Positions 8,767 through 17,726 are shown, counted from the stretch's first letter. The stretch is DNA of 64,000 nt from Clostridiales bacterium (GCA_021201535.1 JAJQEU010000008.1:20495-84494), one strand, 5' to 3'. A program made the numbers and translations. Notes: generated by a model from the letters alone, not told the origin.

Positions 8767-9774
8767 TTACGAGACAGAGATCGCTATCAGAAAAAGGAAC
8801 GCCATGCCGCACAGACTGCAGAGCAGTTTGAAACAGATATAGTTTTTCATACATATGCCGGTGGATCGCATCATGGACCGGGTCTGGCTCAGTCCGGACA
8901 GCCCGCCGAAGTTGACAATGCCCACGGCGAGAACGGCCCGGACTGCGGTGTCGGCCGGCAGCAGGCGGATCTGCTGTATGCCGTTTGTGATCTCGATGGC
9001 GCCGATGCAGATACAGTGAAGGATATCATCGGACAGCGGCAGCTGCCGGATCATATCCGCGAGCAGCGCGGACAGCATGATATATCCCGCGAGTTTTATC
9101 ATGGTTGAAAAACCGTCCATAATACCGGCATCCATGATCTCCATATTTATTTGAGATCCGGGTGCCTTTTTTGTGTTTTCGGGGATAGTCTGTATGCCGC
9201 CTGATACAGATGTTTTTCCGGGTTTTATATAGTTTCTCTTCCCGCCTGAGCAGCTTTCGAGAGCCTTTTCTTCAGAGGGAAAACGCATCAGCCACAGCCG
9301 CCCGAGGAGAATCGGCGGCAGATAACAGGCCGCAAAGAAATACACAGCCGGAAGCTGTCCGTCGAATGCAGTCTGATACAGGAAGTTATAAATAAAAGCC
9401 GGTCCGAAATTGTTGCTGATCGAGCTGGCGATCTCCGCTTCCTTCGGTGAAATCTTACCTTCCCGGCAGAGATCGGCGCAGATCTTGCTCCCGAGAGGAA
9501 ATCCGAACAGAAATCCGGCGAGGAGCGGATAGATCAGGGGACTGCGGACCGGATAGATCCGCCGGAAAGCCGGATGCAGCCATGCAAAGAAGCGGTCGTA
9601 GATACCGGTTCGGATGATGATATTTGAAAAGATGCTGAAGGGCAGCAGAGTGGGCAGGATGGAGCGATACCAGAGTGTCAGGCCATCTGAGACAGACGCA
9701 GCCATATCGGCCGGGAACAGCAGGCAGTACAGGATGATCAATGCAAGCAGAAGAGGAATGATTTTCTTTTTCAT
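8767..9774 (-). CDS. ylbJ: YlbJ-like nucleoside-recognition (Gate) membrane protein
   Basis: 335 residues with about eight hydrophobic helices. The motifs FLFGFPLGSKICADL and SNNFGPAFI are typical of YlbJ, an integral membrane protein needed for sporulation in Bacillus, with the Gate domain. It lies next to coaD and a coiled-coil gene, as in many Clostridia. A polar insert of about 40 residues (around 175-215) separates the two Gate halves. The role in sporulation is inferred from the family. Confidence 0.85.
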   Translation of the reverse strand: MKKKIIPLLLALIILYCLLFPADMAASVSDGLTLWYRSILPTLLPFSIFSNIIIRTGIYDRFFAWLHPAFRRIYPVRSPLIYPLLAGFLFGFPLGSKICADLCREGKISPKEAEIASSISNNFGPAFIYNFLYQTAFDGQLPAVYFFAACYLPPILLGRLWLMRFPSEEKALESCSGGKRNYIKPGKTSVSGGIQTIPENTKKAPGSQINMEIMDAGIMDGFSTMIKLAGYIMLSALLADMIRQLPLSDDILHCICIGAIEITNGIQQIRLLPADTAVRAVLAVGIVNFGGLSGLSQTRSMMRSTGICMKNYICFKLLCSLCGMAFLFLIAISVS

Positions 9775-9826
9775 ACTGAATTATATTTTGCGTAAAATAA
9801 ATTGATGCAGGATTGATGGAAAAAGC

Positions 9827-10468
9827 ATGAAAAAGAAATGTGTTCATATCTGTCTGCTCGCCCTGATTCCGGTTATCCTGACCGACTGGTTTCTTCTTGC
9901 GCGGATGGAACGATCTTCGGCGGGCGAAAAGACAGCCGGCATCGGAAATGAGATGCTGATTACGGATGAGGTGCGGTGTTTCCCGATCGCCGTCAGCTCA
10001 GATGATGCGCTCTCTTTTGATTTTGCGGATTCCTGGATGGCGGAGCGCACCTACGGCGGAGAACGCAGCCATGAGGGGTGTGATATTATCACGTCAGCGG
10101 ACGTCCGGGGCATCTATCCGGTCGTCAGTATGACGGACGGCGTGGTCGAATCGATTGGCTGGCTTTCGCTCGGCGGCTACCGGATCGGGATCCGCTCGCC
10201 GGGAGGTATCTAATATTATTATGCACACATGGAATCCTATGCGGCGGATCTGACGGAGGGTCAGCAGGTTCTCGCGGGACAGTTTCTCGGATTTGTCGGT
10301 GACAGCGGCTATGGGGATGAGGGGACCGTCGGGCAGTTTGCGGTGCATCTTCATATCGGGATCTATGTGCCGGACGCGGACGGGGAGGATACCGCGGTCA
10401 ACCCTTTTCCTTATCTGGAAGAAGTGCGGGACTCTGTGGTACACGCGGATTATGCCGGTCTGTACTGA
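9827..10468 (+). pseudogene. M23 family peptidase interrupted by one in-frame stop
   Basis: A signal-anchor-like N-terminus (MKKKCVHICLLALIPVIL) is followed by a peptidase M23 (LytM) domain. The first metal site HEGCDI lies before, and HLHIG (HxH) after, a TAA at 10211-10213. The reading frame is otherwise intact on both sides: GIRSPGGI, stop, YYYAHMESYAADL, where the family has an unbroken run leading into YYAH. The simplest reading is a tyrosine codon changed to TAA. The N-terminal piece (128 residues) and the C-terminal piece (79 residues from the ATG at 10229) would each lack half of the zinc site. Sequencing error or readthrough cannot be excluded. Confidence 0.85.
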
Positions 10469-10502
10469 TATGAAATGACACAGCAGATAAAAGGTCAGGG
10501 AT

Positions 10503-11204
10503 ATGATAACTATGAATTTACAGAACGATTGTTTGCGTAACAACCATTTGCTGGAGCATATGCTGGAAAACACAGAGGCTGTGATTTTTGATCTTGACGG
10601 GACGCTGGCAGACTCCATGTGGGTCTGGTCGGAGATCGACCGTGATTTTTTCCGCAGTCATCAGATCGACTTCCCGGATTACTTAAACAGTGAGATCGAG
10701 GGAATGGGATTCACGGAGACTGCACAGTTTTTTGTGGATCATTTTCCGCTGGAAGAGAGCGTGGAGGAGATCAAACAGCTTTGGAACGATATGGCGCTGG
10801 AAAAATACCGGACAAAGGTTCCCTTAAAGCCGGGAGCGGGGGAGTTTCTCAAAGAGCTGAAGCTGAGAGACATTCGGACCGGGATCGCGACCAGCAATTC
10901 CCTGCTTCTGGTGGAGACTTTTCTGGAATCAAAGGGGATTCGGGCCTCGTTTGACGCGATCACAACGGTCTGCGATGTGAGCAGAGGGAAGCCTGCGCCG
11001 GATGTGTATCTCGCCACGGCGGAAAAGCTGCACACGGATCCGTCACATTGTCTGGTGTTTGAGGACATTCCCATGGGTATTCTGGCCGGGATCAACGCAG
11101 GCATGCGGGTCTGTGCGCTGGAAGATGAGTATTCCGCTGCGCAGAGAGAAGAAAAACGGCGTCTGACACATTATTACATAGAGGATTTCAGGGAACTGCT
11201 GTGA
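10503..11204 (+). CDS. HAD family hydrolase, beta-phosphoglucomutase-like
   Basis: 233 residues. HAD motif I is DLDGTLADS (near residues 29-37), motif II TGIATSN, and motif III/IV GKPAPDVYLATA and VFEDIPMGI. The cap domain type (between motifs I and II) matches phosphatases and phosphomutases of the beta-PGM subfamily. The substrate is not evident. The ATG used has only a modest ribosome site, and starts at 10512 or 10560 are possible. Confidence 0.85.
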   Translation: MITMNLQNDCLRNNHLLEHMLENTEAVIFDLDGTLADSMWVWSEIDRDFFRSHQIDFPDYLNSEIEGMGFTETAQFFVDHFPLEESVEEIKQLWNDMALEKYRTKVPLKPGAGEFLKELKLRDIRTGIATSNSLLLVETFLESKGIRASFDAITTVCDVSRGKPAPDVYLATAEKLHTDPSHCLVFEDIPMGILAGINAGMRVCALEDEYSAAQREEKRRLTHYYIEDFRELL

Positions 11205-11269
11205 AACTGCCGTCTCCCCGGCCTTCCTGTTTCCGGCAGCGGTGTGCCGGCATCGCACAGAGAATATAA

Positions 11270-12439
11270 ATGAAAGAATTTGTGATATCAGAAAAAGAAT
11301 ACGGACAGCGGCTGGACAAATATCTGTTTAAGGTACTGGATCGGGCGCCGGCCGGTTTTATCTATAAAATGCTGCGAAAAAAGAATATCGTCCTGAATGA
11401 CCGGAAGGCTACCGGGAAGGAGATCATACAGGATAGGGATCACGTCAGAATCTACCTCTCCGACGAAACCTTCGCAAAGTTTGCGTCGCTTCTGCCGGAT
11501 GCTTCTGCCGGACATTCGGAGGCGGATTCTCCGCCGCGGAGTAAAAGCTATCCGGCTTTTTCTTCGGGTGATCCGGGAGCCCTGTCCGAAGGTGCGTCGG
11601 GAAGGTTGGCCGCGGGCAAAACTCCGGCGATTGATATCGTTTATGAGGATGCGGACATTCTTGTGATCAACAAGCCGGCCGGACTGCTTTCTCAGAAAGC
11701 GTCGCCCGGTGATGATTCCGCCAATGACCGCATTCTCTCGTATCTGCTTTCGAGCGGCCAGCTGACCGAAGCGGAGCTTCGCACCTTTCATCCGTCCATC
11801 TGCAACCGCCTGGATCGGAACACGTCGGGCCTGCTGATTGCGGGGAAGACCGTGCGGGGACTGCAGCAGATGGGAGAACAGCTGAAAGACCGTTCTGTTC
11901 AGAAGTATTATCGGGCGCTGGTGCGGGGGCGGGTGGCGGAGCCGCGGCATCTGTGCGGTTATCTGGTAAAGGATCACCGGACGAACCGGGTGGAAGTCAC
12001 CCCCGTCGTCTCGTGCGCTGATGCCGCAAAGACAGAGTCATGCGCTGACGTCGGACAGACAGAGTCGCATTTCGATGTCAGTCAGACACTGCCGCCTTCG
12101 GATGACGTTCAGACGGATTTGTTTCCGGTAGGCAGCCGGATTGAGACTGCGTACAGGCCGGTGGATTACTTTGGAAACGCGACTTTGCTGGAGGTGTATC
12201 TGATTACCGGCAGATCCCATCAGATCCGGGCGCATCTGGCATCGGTCGGACATCCTGTTCTGGGCGATGCGAAGTATGGAGATGCTTCCGTCAACCGCAG
12301 ACTGTACCGTGCGACTGGGGTTCGCGGCCAGCTTTTGCACGCCTGCCGCATGGAACTGGCGGACGGACGGATTCTGGAGGCCGGTGAGCCGGATACATTC
12401 CGCAGGGCGGAACGGTGGCTGAGCAAAGCGTCAGATTGA
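11270..12439 (+). CDS. RluA/RluC family 23S rRNA pseudouridine synthase with tandem-repeat insert
   Basis: 389 residues. An N-terminal S4 domain (about 1-60) has the pattern RLDKYLFKVL, and the synthase domain has INKPAGLLSQ and the catalytic aspartate in NRLDRNTSGLL. The end GRSHQIRAHLASVGHPVLGD is conserved in the family. Two stretches are unusual: a low-complexity linker near residues 75-120 and a four-unit 9-residue repeat near 245-285 (units SCADAAKTE, SCADVGQTE and two diverged copies). The repeat lies in a loop of the catalytic domain. Confidence 0.92.
   Translation: MKEFVISEKEYGQRLDKYLFKVLDRAPAGFIYKMLRKKNIVLNDRKATGKEIIQDRDHVRIYLSDETFAKFASLLPDASAGHSEADSPPRSKSYPAFSSGDPGALSEGASGRLAAGKTPAIDIVYEDADILVINKPAGLLSQKASPGDDSANDRILSYLLSSGQLTEAELRTFHPSICNRLDRNTSGLLIAGKTVRGLQQMGEQLKDRSVQKYYRALVRGRVAEPRHLCGYLVKDHRTNRVEVTPVVSCADAAKTESCADVGQTESHFDVSQTLPPSDDVQTDLFPVGSRIETAYRPVDYFGNATLLEVYLITGRSHQIRAHLASVGHPVLGDAKYGDASVNRRLYRATGVRGQLLHACRMELADGRILEAGEPDTFRRAERWLSKASD
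12008..12118. repeat. 27-base tandem repeat inside the pseudouridine synthase gene, four units
   Basis: Units are in frame and start with TCGTGCGCTGATGCC, TCATGCGCTGACGTC, TCGCATTTCGATGTC and a diverged copy, with CAGACAGAG-like ends. It inserts about 36 residues in a loop of the catalytic domain. Confidence 0.75.
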
Positions 12440-12502
12440 TGTGCTGAAATCCTTATAATCCGTAATCGAAACAGATGATGCGTGCGGACACACGGGGAAT
12501 GA

Positions 12503-12536
12503 TATACAGGAAATGACGTAAGTCGTTTTCTGTATA
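12503..12536. repeat. Palindromic repeat family D, copy 2
   Basis: TATACAGGAAATGAC and GTCGTTTTCTGTATA form a 15-base stem with two mismatches. The copy lies in the leader of the histidine phosphatase gene. Confidence 0.7.
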
Positions 12537-12561
12537 TACCGTAGAAAACGGAGAGACGACA

Positions 12562-13227
12562 ATGTATATTTACATTATGAGACACGGAGAGACATTCTGG
12601 AATAAGGAAGGCCGGATACAGGGGTCGTCGGATATTGAGCTGACCGACTTCGGTGTGGAGCTGGCGGAGCTTTCCGCGGAGGGTTTTTATCGGGACGGGA
12701 TCCGGTTTGACCGCATTTACACCAGCCCGTTTGTCCGCGCGAGGAAGACAGCGCGGCTGATTGCGGACAAAAACAGGAGCGGGACAGCGCCGGAGCCGTT
12801 TTTTATGGTGGACGACCGTCTCCGGGAAATGTGTTTCGGAAAATACGAAGGTTTAAAGCTAGCCCTGCTGAAGGATTATGATGAGAATATCGTCAACTGT
12901 TTTTCGCACCCCGATCGCTACATACCGGATGAGACCGGCGAGAGTTATGAGGAGCTGTTCGCGCGCATCGATGACTTTATGACGCGGGAGCTGCTGCCGC
13001 TGGAGCAGCATCCGACGCTGCAAAACGTACTCGTCTTATGTCACGGGACCGTGATCCGGGCGTTTCTGCAGCGAATCGATCAGTTTGACATGGAGGATTT
13101 CTGGAATGTCCGTCAGCCGAACTGTTCCATCAATAAAATCGAACTGCGGGACGGCACGTTTACGTCCATACAGAAACAGATTCTGTATTATGAATCCGAG
13201 GAACTGCTGCATCGCGGCATCTTATGA
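12562..13227 (+). CDS. Histidine phosphatase family protein (phosphoglycerate mutase-like)
   Basis: 221 residues. The catalytic RHGE is at residues 7-10 (MRHGETFWNKEGRIQG), with TSPFVRARKTARLI and VLCHGTVIRAF supplying the other conserved arginine and histidine. This is the histidine phosphatase branch that includes phosphoglycerate mutase-like and alpha-ribazole phosphatases; the actual substrate is not evident. GGAGAGACGAC precedes the ATG. Confidence 0.88.
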   Translation: MYIYIMRHGETFWNKEGRIQGSSDIELTDFGVELAELSAEGFYRDGIRFDRIYTSPFVRARKTARLIADKNRSGTAPEPFFMVDDRLREMCFGKYEGLKLALLKDYDENIVNCFSHPDRYIPDETGESYEELFARIDDFMTRELLPLEQHPTLQNVLVLCHGTVIRAFLQRIDQFDMEDFWNVRQPNCSINKIELRDGTFTSIQKQILYYESEELLHRGIL

Positions 13228-13280
13228 AGATGAGGAGGATTTCGCAGGTATCACAGGTCTCGGAGGATGACAGATGGACC

Positions 13281-13327
13281 GTAACTATTCAGGACAGTGC
13301 CTCGCTTTCGATGCGGAGTACTTATGA
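13281..13327. repeat. Hairpin repeat family E, copy 2
   Basis: GTAACTATTCAGGACAGTGC followed by a weak stem and GGAGTACTTATGA. The centre is more diverged than copies 3 and 4. Confidence 0.6.
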
Positions 13328-13347
13328 AAACGAAACTGTGATGGTCT

Positions 13348-13383
13348 TATAGTAAACGTCAAAAATATTTGCCGTTCACTATA
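13348..13383. repeat. 36-base imperfect palindrome
   Basis: TATAGTAAACGTCAAA and TTTGCCGTTCACTATA are inverted copies with two mismatches around AATA. It could be an operator or a cruciform; no partner copy was seen in the window. Confidence 0.6.
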
Positions 13384-13442
13384 AATGTTATGCACATGAT
13401 CGCGCAAGGAATGGCTGCTTACGCAGCCCGCGATCGGCGCAA

Positions 13443-13468
13443 CAGGAAACGACTTATGTCGTTTCCTG
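13443..13468. repeat. Palindromic repeat family D, copy 3
   Basis: A perfect 11-base stem: CAGGAAACGAC and GTCGTTTCCTG around TTAT, in the recU leader. Confidence 0.75.
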
Positions 13469-13508
13469 TAAATAGTTACGATGGATTGCCGAAAACGGGA
13501 GTCATTTT

Positions 13509-14042
13509 ATGCCGACATGGAATTCAAGAGGTCTCCGGGGCTCCACCCTGGAAGAGTTTATCAACCTCACAAATGAGAAATATCAGGAAAAAGGTCTGGC
13601 GCTGATACAGAAGATCCCGACGCCGATCACACCGGTGCAGATCGACTCTGCGAGCCGGCATATCACACTGGCCTATTTTGAGCAGAAGAGCACGGTGGAT
13701 TATATCGGCGCGGTACAGGGGATTCCGGTCTGCTTTGACGCGAAAGAATGCAGGACGGATACGTTTCCCCTGCAGAACGTCCACGAGCATCAGGTAAGGT
13801 TTATGGGTGATTTTGAGAAACAGGGCGGTATGGCTTTCCTGATTATCTATTATCAGCACAGGGACATCTATTTTTATATGAGATATACGGAACTGCTGGC
13901 TTTCTGGAAGAGAAGCACGGCGGGCGGTCGGAAGAGCGTCCGCTTTGAGGAGCTGGATGAACGGTTTTTCTTTTCGATGCACGGCGGAGTTCTGGTGCCG
14001 TATCTCGAGCCGATGCAGCTGGATATTGATCTGCGCAGCTGA
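13509..14042 (+). CDS. recU: Holliday junction resolvase RecU
   Basis: 177 residues. It cleaves four-way DNA junctions in Bacillota. The sequence has WNSRGLRGSTLEEFINLTN at the N-terminus, then STVDYIGAVQG and FDAKECR, where the D...ExK nuclease core sits, and HQVRFMGDFEKQGG. These match the RecU family at normal length. Unlike many Bacillota it is not next to a penicillin-binding protein gene here. GGGAG precedes the ATG. Confidence 0.93.
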   Translation: MPTWNSRGLRGSTLEEFINLTNEKYQEKGLALIQKIPTPITPVQIDSASRHITLAYFEQKSTVDYIGAVQGIPVCFDAKECRTDTFPLQNVHEHQVRFMGDFEKQGGMAFLIIYYQHRDIYFYMRYTELLAFWKRSTAGGRKSVRFEELDERFFFSMHGGVLVPYLEPMQLDIDLRS

Positions 14043-14093
14043 AATGGTATGATGCCTGCGGGCTCCAAAGCGGCTCCAAAGTCATGATATTTC

Positions 14094-14122
14094 TTGACTT
14101 TCCATATATAATGAAATATAAT
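14094..14122 (+). promoter_or_regulatory. Promoter of the histidine operon
   Basis: TTGACT, a 17-base spacer and TATAAT. Just downstream, at the expected transcript start, lies TGGTAGCATGGTAGCATGCT, which contains a doubled GGTAGCAT and the palindrome TAGCATGCTA (14149-14158), a candidate operator. Confidence 0.75.
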
Positions 14123-14178
14123 AGCCGTGATTTTGTATGGTAGCATGGTAGCATGCTAAAGTGTAATAGGAGAAAAAT

Positions 14179-15366
14179 ATGTCAAATCAGTTATTGCATA
14201 CACCGGAAGGTGTGAGGGATATTTACAGTGAGGAATGCGAACGAAAACATCTGTTGGAGGACAAAATACACCGGACGTTCAAATCGTACGGATATCATCC
14301 GATTCAGACCCCGACCTTTGAGTTCTTTGATATTTTCGGGAAAGAGATCGGCACGACGCCTTCGAAGGATCTGTACAAGTTTTTCGACCGGGAGGGCAAT
14401 ACGCTGGTGCTCCGGCCGGACATCACGCCGTCCATCGCGCGCTGTGCCTCAAAGTACTACATGGAGGATGCGATTCCGATCCGATTCTGTTATACCGGCA
14501 ATACCTTTATCAACAACAGCAGCTATCAGGGTCTGTTGAAGGAGACGACACAGTCGGGCGCGGAGCTGATCGGAGACGGATCTGTGGAGGCGGATGCGGA
14601 GCTGATCGCGCTGACCGTACAGGTTCTTCTGAACGCCGGTCTGAAGGAGTTTCAGGTGAGCGTGGGACACGCGGATTTCCTGAAGGGACTGTTTGAAAAT
14701 GCTCATCTGGGCGAAACGCTGGAAAACGAGATTCGGGAGCTTCTGCTGAACCGCAATTTTTACGGCGTGGAGGAGATTGTCAGTCAGGTCGGATTGAATG
14801 ACGATCTTACTTACCTGTTCGGACTGCTGAAGGATGCGATGCTCACAAAGGAAAAGCTTCTGGAGGCAAAGGAAAAAGCCGGGAATTATCCGAAGATTTT
14901 CCACGCTCTGGAGCGGCTGGAGCAGCTGGAGGATCTGCTTCGGATCTACCGGGTGGAGCAGTATGTTTTCTATGAGATGGCGATGGTTTCCGAGCTGAAT
15001 TACTATACAGGCGTTATATTTTCCACTTATACCTTCGGCAGCGGGAACGCCGTGGTAAAAGGCGGCCGCTATGACCAGCTGCTGGAATCCTTCGGGAAAT
15101 CGGCTCCGGCGATCGGCTTTGCCATTGTGATCGACCAGCTGATGAATGCGCTTCGCCGTCAGAACATCTGCATTCCGTTTGAAAACAAGACAAAATGGTT
15201 TGTCTATCGCGAGGAGAAACACGCGGAAGTCATCCGGGACGCGATTATTCTCCGAAATCGCGGCGAAAACGTGGAACTTATGCCGGTGACAGAGACAAAC
15301 ACGGTCGAGACATATGAGCGATACGCGCAGCAGTTCCATATACAGGATATCATCTATTATATTTAG
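14179..15366 (+). CDS. hisZ: ATP phosphoribosyltransferase regulatory subunit
   Basis: 395 residues. HisZ is a class II aminoacyl-tRNA-synthetase-like protein that joins short-form HisG to make the active first enzyme of histidine synthesis. Family motifs include LHTPEGVRDIYSEE, LRPDITPSIAR and the late YYTGVIFSTYTFG with KGGRYDQLL. It heads the operon and is followed by hisG of the short type, which fits. The TAG stop lies inside a 61-base direct repeat. Confidence 0.95.
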   Translation: MSNQLLHTPEGVRDIYSEECERKHLLEDKIHRTFKSYGYHPIQTPTFEFFDIFGKEIGTTPSKDLYKFFDREGNTLVLRPDITPSIARCASKYYMEDAIPIRFCYTGNTFINNSSYQGLLKETTQSGAELIGDGSVEADAELIALTVQVLLNAGLKEFQVSVGHADFLKGLFENAHLGETLENEIRELLLNRNFYGVEEIVSQVGLNDDLTYLFGLLKDAMLTKEKLLEAKEKAGNYPKIFHALERLEQLEDLLRIYRVEQYVFYEMAMVSELNYYTGVIFSTYTFGSGNAVVKGGRYDQLLESFGKSAPAIGFAIVIDQLMNALRRQNICIPFENKTKWFVYREEKHAEVIRDAIILRNRGENVELMPVTETNTVETYERYAQQFHIQDIIYYI

Positions 15367-15490
15367 GCGCTTATGAACGATTTTTTGCTCAAAATGGCAA
15401 AAATTCTATTCCGGTTTATCCGGTTAGGCGCTTACAAACGATTTTTTTGCGCAAAATGGCAAAATTCTGTTCCGGTTTATCCGGGTTGGG
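15363..15490. repeat. 61-base direct repeat after hisZ, two copies
   Basis: Two head-to-tail units begin TTAGGCGCTTA and end TTCCGGTTTATCCGG, with a few differences. The first unit supplies the hisZ stop codon. Confidence 0.85.
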
Positions 15491-15556
15491 GTTGAAAGAC
15501 CGGATGGATAGTTTACGAAAATGAAAAACGATTTTCCTGATCATAAAGGAGTGAAC

Positions 15557-16207
15557 ATGAGATATTTGACTTTTGCACTCGGTAAGGGCCGGCTGGCGAA
15601 GACGACGCTGAAGCTGTTTGAACAGATCGGCATTACCTGTGAGGAGATGAAGGATAAGGATACACGAAAACTGATTTTTGTCAATGAGGAACTGAAGCTG
15701 CGTTTTTTTCTTGCGAAGGGTCCGGACGTACCGACCTATGTAGAGTACGGCGCGGCCGATATCGGTATCGTCGGCAGGGACACGATACTGCAGGAGGGAC
15801 GGAATATTTACGAGGTTCTGGATCTCGGATTCGGGAAATGCCGCATGTGCGTCTGCGGATATGCCTCCGCGAAGGACCTGCTGGAACATCATGAACAGAT
15901 CCGCGTGGCGACCAAATATCCGAAGATCGCGAAGGATTATTTCTATAATAAAAAGCATCAGACGGTGGAGATCATCAAACTGAACGGCTCCATCGAGCTG
16001 GCGCCGATCGTGGGGCTGGCTGATGTGATTGTGGATATCGTGGAGACCGGTTCCACGCTGAAGGAAAACGGTCTGGTGGTTCTGGAGGAGATCTGTCAGC
16101 TGTCCGCGCGGATGGTGGTGAACCCGGTCAGCATGAAGCTGGAGCAGGAGCGTGTGAGCAGGCTGATCTCGGATCTGCGGAGTGTGATACCGGAGTCAGA
16201 CAGATGA
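15557..16207 (+). CDS. hisG: ATP phosphoribosyltransferase catalytic subunit, short form
   Basis: 216 residues, the short form that needs HisZ. It joins ATP and PRPP in the first step of histidine synthesis. Motifs: LTFALGKGRLAKTTLKL at the N-terminus, GAADIGIVGRD, and the PRPP loop region DIVETGSTLKENGL. The start was set at the ATG behind AAAGGAGTGAAC; the frame is open 36 bases further upstream without a ribosome site. Confidence 0.95.
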   Translation: MRYLTFALGKGRLAKTTLKLFEQIGITCEEMKDKDTRKLIFVNEELKLRFFLAKGPDVPTYVEYGAADIGIVGRDTILQEGRNIYEVLDLGFGKCRMCVCGYASAKDLLEHHEQIRVATKYPKIAKDYFYNKKHQTVEIIKLNGSIELAPIVGLADVIVDIVETGSTLKENGLVVLEEICQLSARMVVNPVSMKLEQERVSRLISDLRSVIPESDR

Positions 16208-16212
16208 GACGG

Positions 16213-16260
16213 GGTTACTATTCAGGACAGTACTTCGCACTTGCTGCGAAGTACGTATGA
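16213..16260. repeat. Hairpin repeat family E, copy 3
   Basis: The best-formed copy: GTTACTATTCAGGACAG, then a perfect GTACTTCGCA / TGCGAAGTAC stem around CTTGC, then GTATGA. Confidence 0.75.
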
Positions 16261-16276
16261 TGACATAAATTATACA

Positions 16277-16357
16277 AGGAAAAGTCCCATCGCGGCAGCG
16301 GAGACGCGATTTTAAATGGACTTTTCCTCGTAACTGTGAAGGTACTGAGCAGTTACG
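16277..16357 (+). promoter_or_regulatory. Two hairpins in the hisG-hisD gap
   Basis: AGGAAAAGTCC pairs with GGACTTTTCCT over a 30-base interior, and CGTAACTG then pairs with CAGTTACG. They follow the family E hairpin and lie 40 bases before the hisD ribosome site. They may affect mRNA stability; no T-box or leader peptide was recognised. Confidence 0.5.
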
Positions 16358-16400
16358 AGACGGGGAATATATCATCATTATGAGAAAAGAGGAGATACGG

Positions 16401-17705
16401 ATGCGTACTTTGAAACTGACCAAAGAGACGACAAATAAAATTCTGACGGATCTGCTGAAGCGCAGCCCGAACAATTACGCGGGATACGAGGACCGCGTAA
16501 ACGCGATCATCGCGGACGTGCGTGAGCGCCGGGATCAGGCAGTTTTTGAATATACGGAGAAATTTGACGGCGCGAAGCTCACCGCGGCGAATATTGAGGT
16601 GACGGAGGATGAGATCCGGGAGGCCTATGATTGCGTATCGCCGGAGCTTCTGGAGGTGATCCGGAAGGCGAAAGAAAATATCCGCATCTATCACGAAAAA
16701 CAGAGACAGTACAGCTGGTTTGACAGTGTCATTCCGGGTACGATGCTCGGACAGAAGGTGACGCCAATCTCAAGAGCCGGCGTGTACGTGCCGGGCGGAA
16801 AGGCCGTCTACCCGTCCTCCGTGCTGATGAACATCATTCCCGCAAGGGTCGCGGGGGTGGAGGAGATCCTCATGACGACACCCTGCAGCCGTGAGGGAAA
16901 GGTGAATCCCGCGACGCTTGTCGCCGCGAAGGAGGCCGGCGTCGGCCGGGTCTTCAAGGTGGGCGGCGCGCAGGCCATCGCCGCGATGGCGTTCGGTACG
17001 GAGAGCATTCCGAAGGTGGACAAGATCGTCGGACCCGGGAATATCTATGTGGCGCTCGCCAAAAAGGCGGTATTCGGCCACGTCAGCATTGACTCGATCG
17101 CAGGGCCGAGCGAAATCCTGGTTCTGGCGGACGAGAGCGCGAATCCGCGCTATGTCGCGGCGGATCTGCTCTCGCAGGCGGAGCATGATGAGCTCGCCTC
17201 GGCGATTCTGATTACAACCAGCGAGACACTTGCCGCTGAAGTCACAGTACAGATCGACCGGTTTTTAGAGGAATTATCCAGGCGGGAGATCATCGAAAAG
17301 TCACTGGATCATTACGGATATATTCTGATCGCTCCGGATCTGGACACGGCGATTGATACCGTAAATGAGATCGCTTCCGAGCATCTGGAAATCGTGACTG
17401 AGAATGCGTTTGAGGTGATGACAAAGATCAAAAACGCGGGCGCCATCTTCCTCGGCCCTTACAGCAGCGAGCCGCTGGGCGATTATTTCGCCGGACCGAA
17501 TCATGTGCTGCCGACAAACGGAACCGCCAAATTCTTTTCCCCACTGTCGGTAGATGATTTTATAAAGAAATCCAGCATCATCTCATATTCCAGGGAGGCG
17601 CTGCAGGACGTCTATCAGGACATCGCGCAGTTCGCGCGGTGCGAGCAGCTGACGGCACACGCGAATTCCGTGCTGGTTCGATTTGAAGACGAGACGGAAC
17701 ATTAA
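16401..17705 (+). CDS. hisD: Histidinol dehydrogenase
   Basis: 434 residues. It oxidises histidinol to histidine in two NAD-dependent steps. Signatures: SRAGVYVPGGKAVYPSSVLM, VGGAQAIAAMAFGT, KIVGPGNIYVALAKK and the zinc and catalytic region HVSIDSIAGPSE and SQAEHDE. The second ATG was chosen because AGAGGAG stands 6 bases before it; an ATG 21 bases upstream is less well placed. Confidence 0.96.
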   Translation: MRTLKLTKETTNKILTDLLKRSPNNYAGYEDRVNAIIADVRERRDQAVFEYTEKFDGAKLTAANIEVTEDEIREAYDCVSPELLEVIRKAKENIRIYHEKQRQYSWFDSVIPGTMLGQKVTPISRAGVYVPGGKAVYPSSVLMNIIPARVAGVEEILMTTPCSREGKVNPATLVAAKEAGVGRVFKVGGAQAIAAMAFGTESIPKVDKIVGPGNIYVALAKKAVFGHVSIDSIAGPSEILVLADESANPRYVAADLLSQAEHDELASAILITTSETLAAEVTVQIDRFLEELSRREIIEKSLDHYGYILIAPDLDTAIDTVNEIASEHLEIVTENAFEVMTKIKNAGAIFLGPYSSEPLGDYFAGPNHVLPTNGTAKFFSPLSVDDFIKKSSIISYSREALQDVYQDIAQFARCEQLTAHANSVLVRFEDETEH

Positions 17706-17726
17706 CCGCAGACAAATATGAAACAT

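Larger units (their letters stand above)
13228..13508. other. Repeat-rich intergenic region before recU
   Basis: No supported gene. It holds a family E hairpin, a 36-base palindrome centred at about 13365, a hairpin built on GATCGCG and GGCTGC arms at 13398-13436, and a family D palindrome. Confidence 0.75.

Noticed and set aside
8599..9108. 169-codon plus-strand frame over the minisatellite
   Set aside because: Starts in tandem repeat DNA, then runs antisense to ylbJ; no ribosome site.
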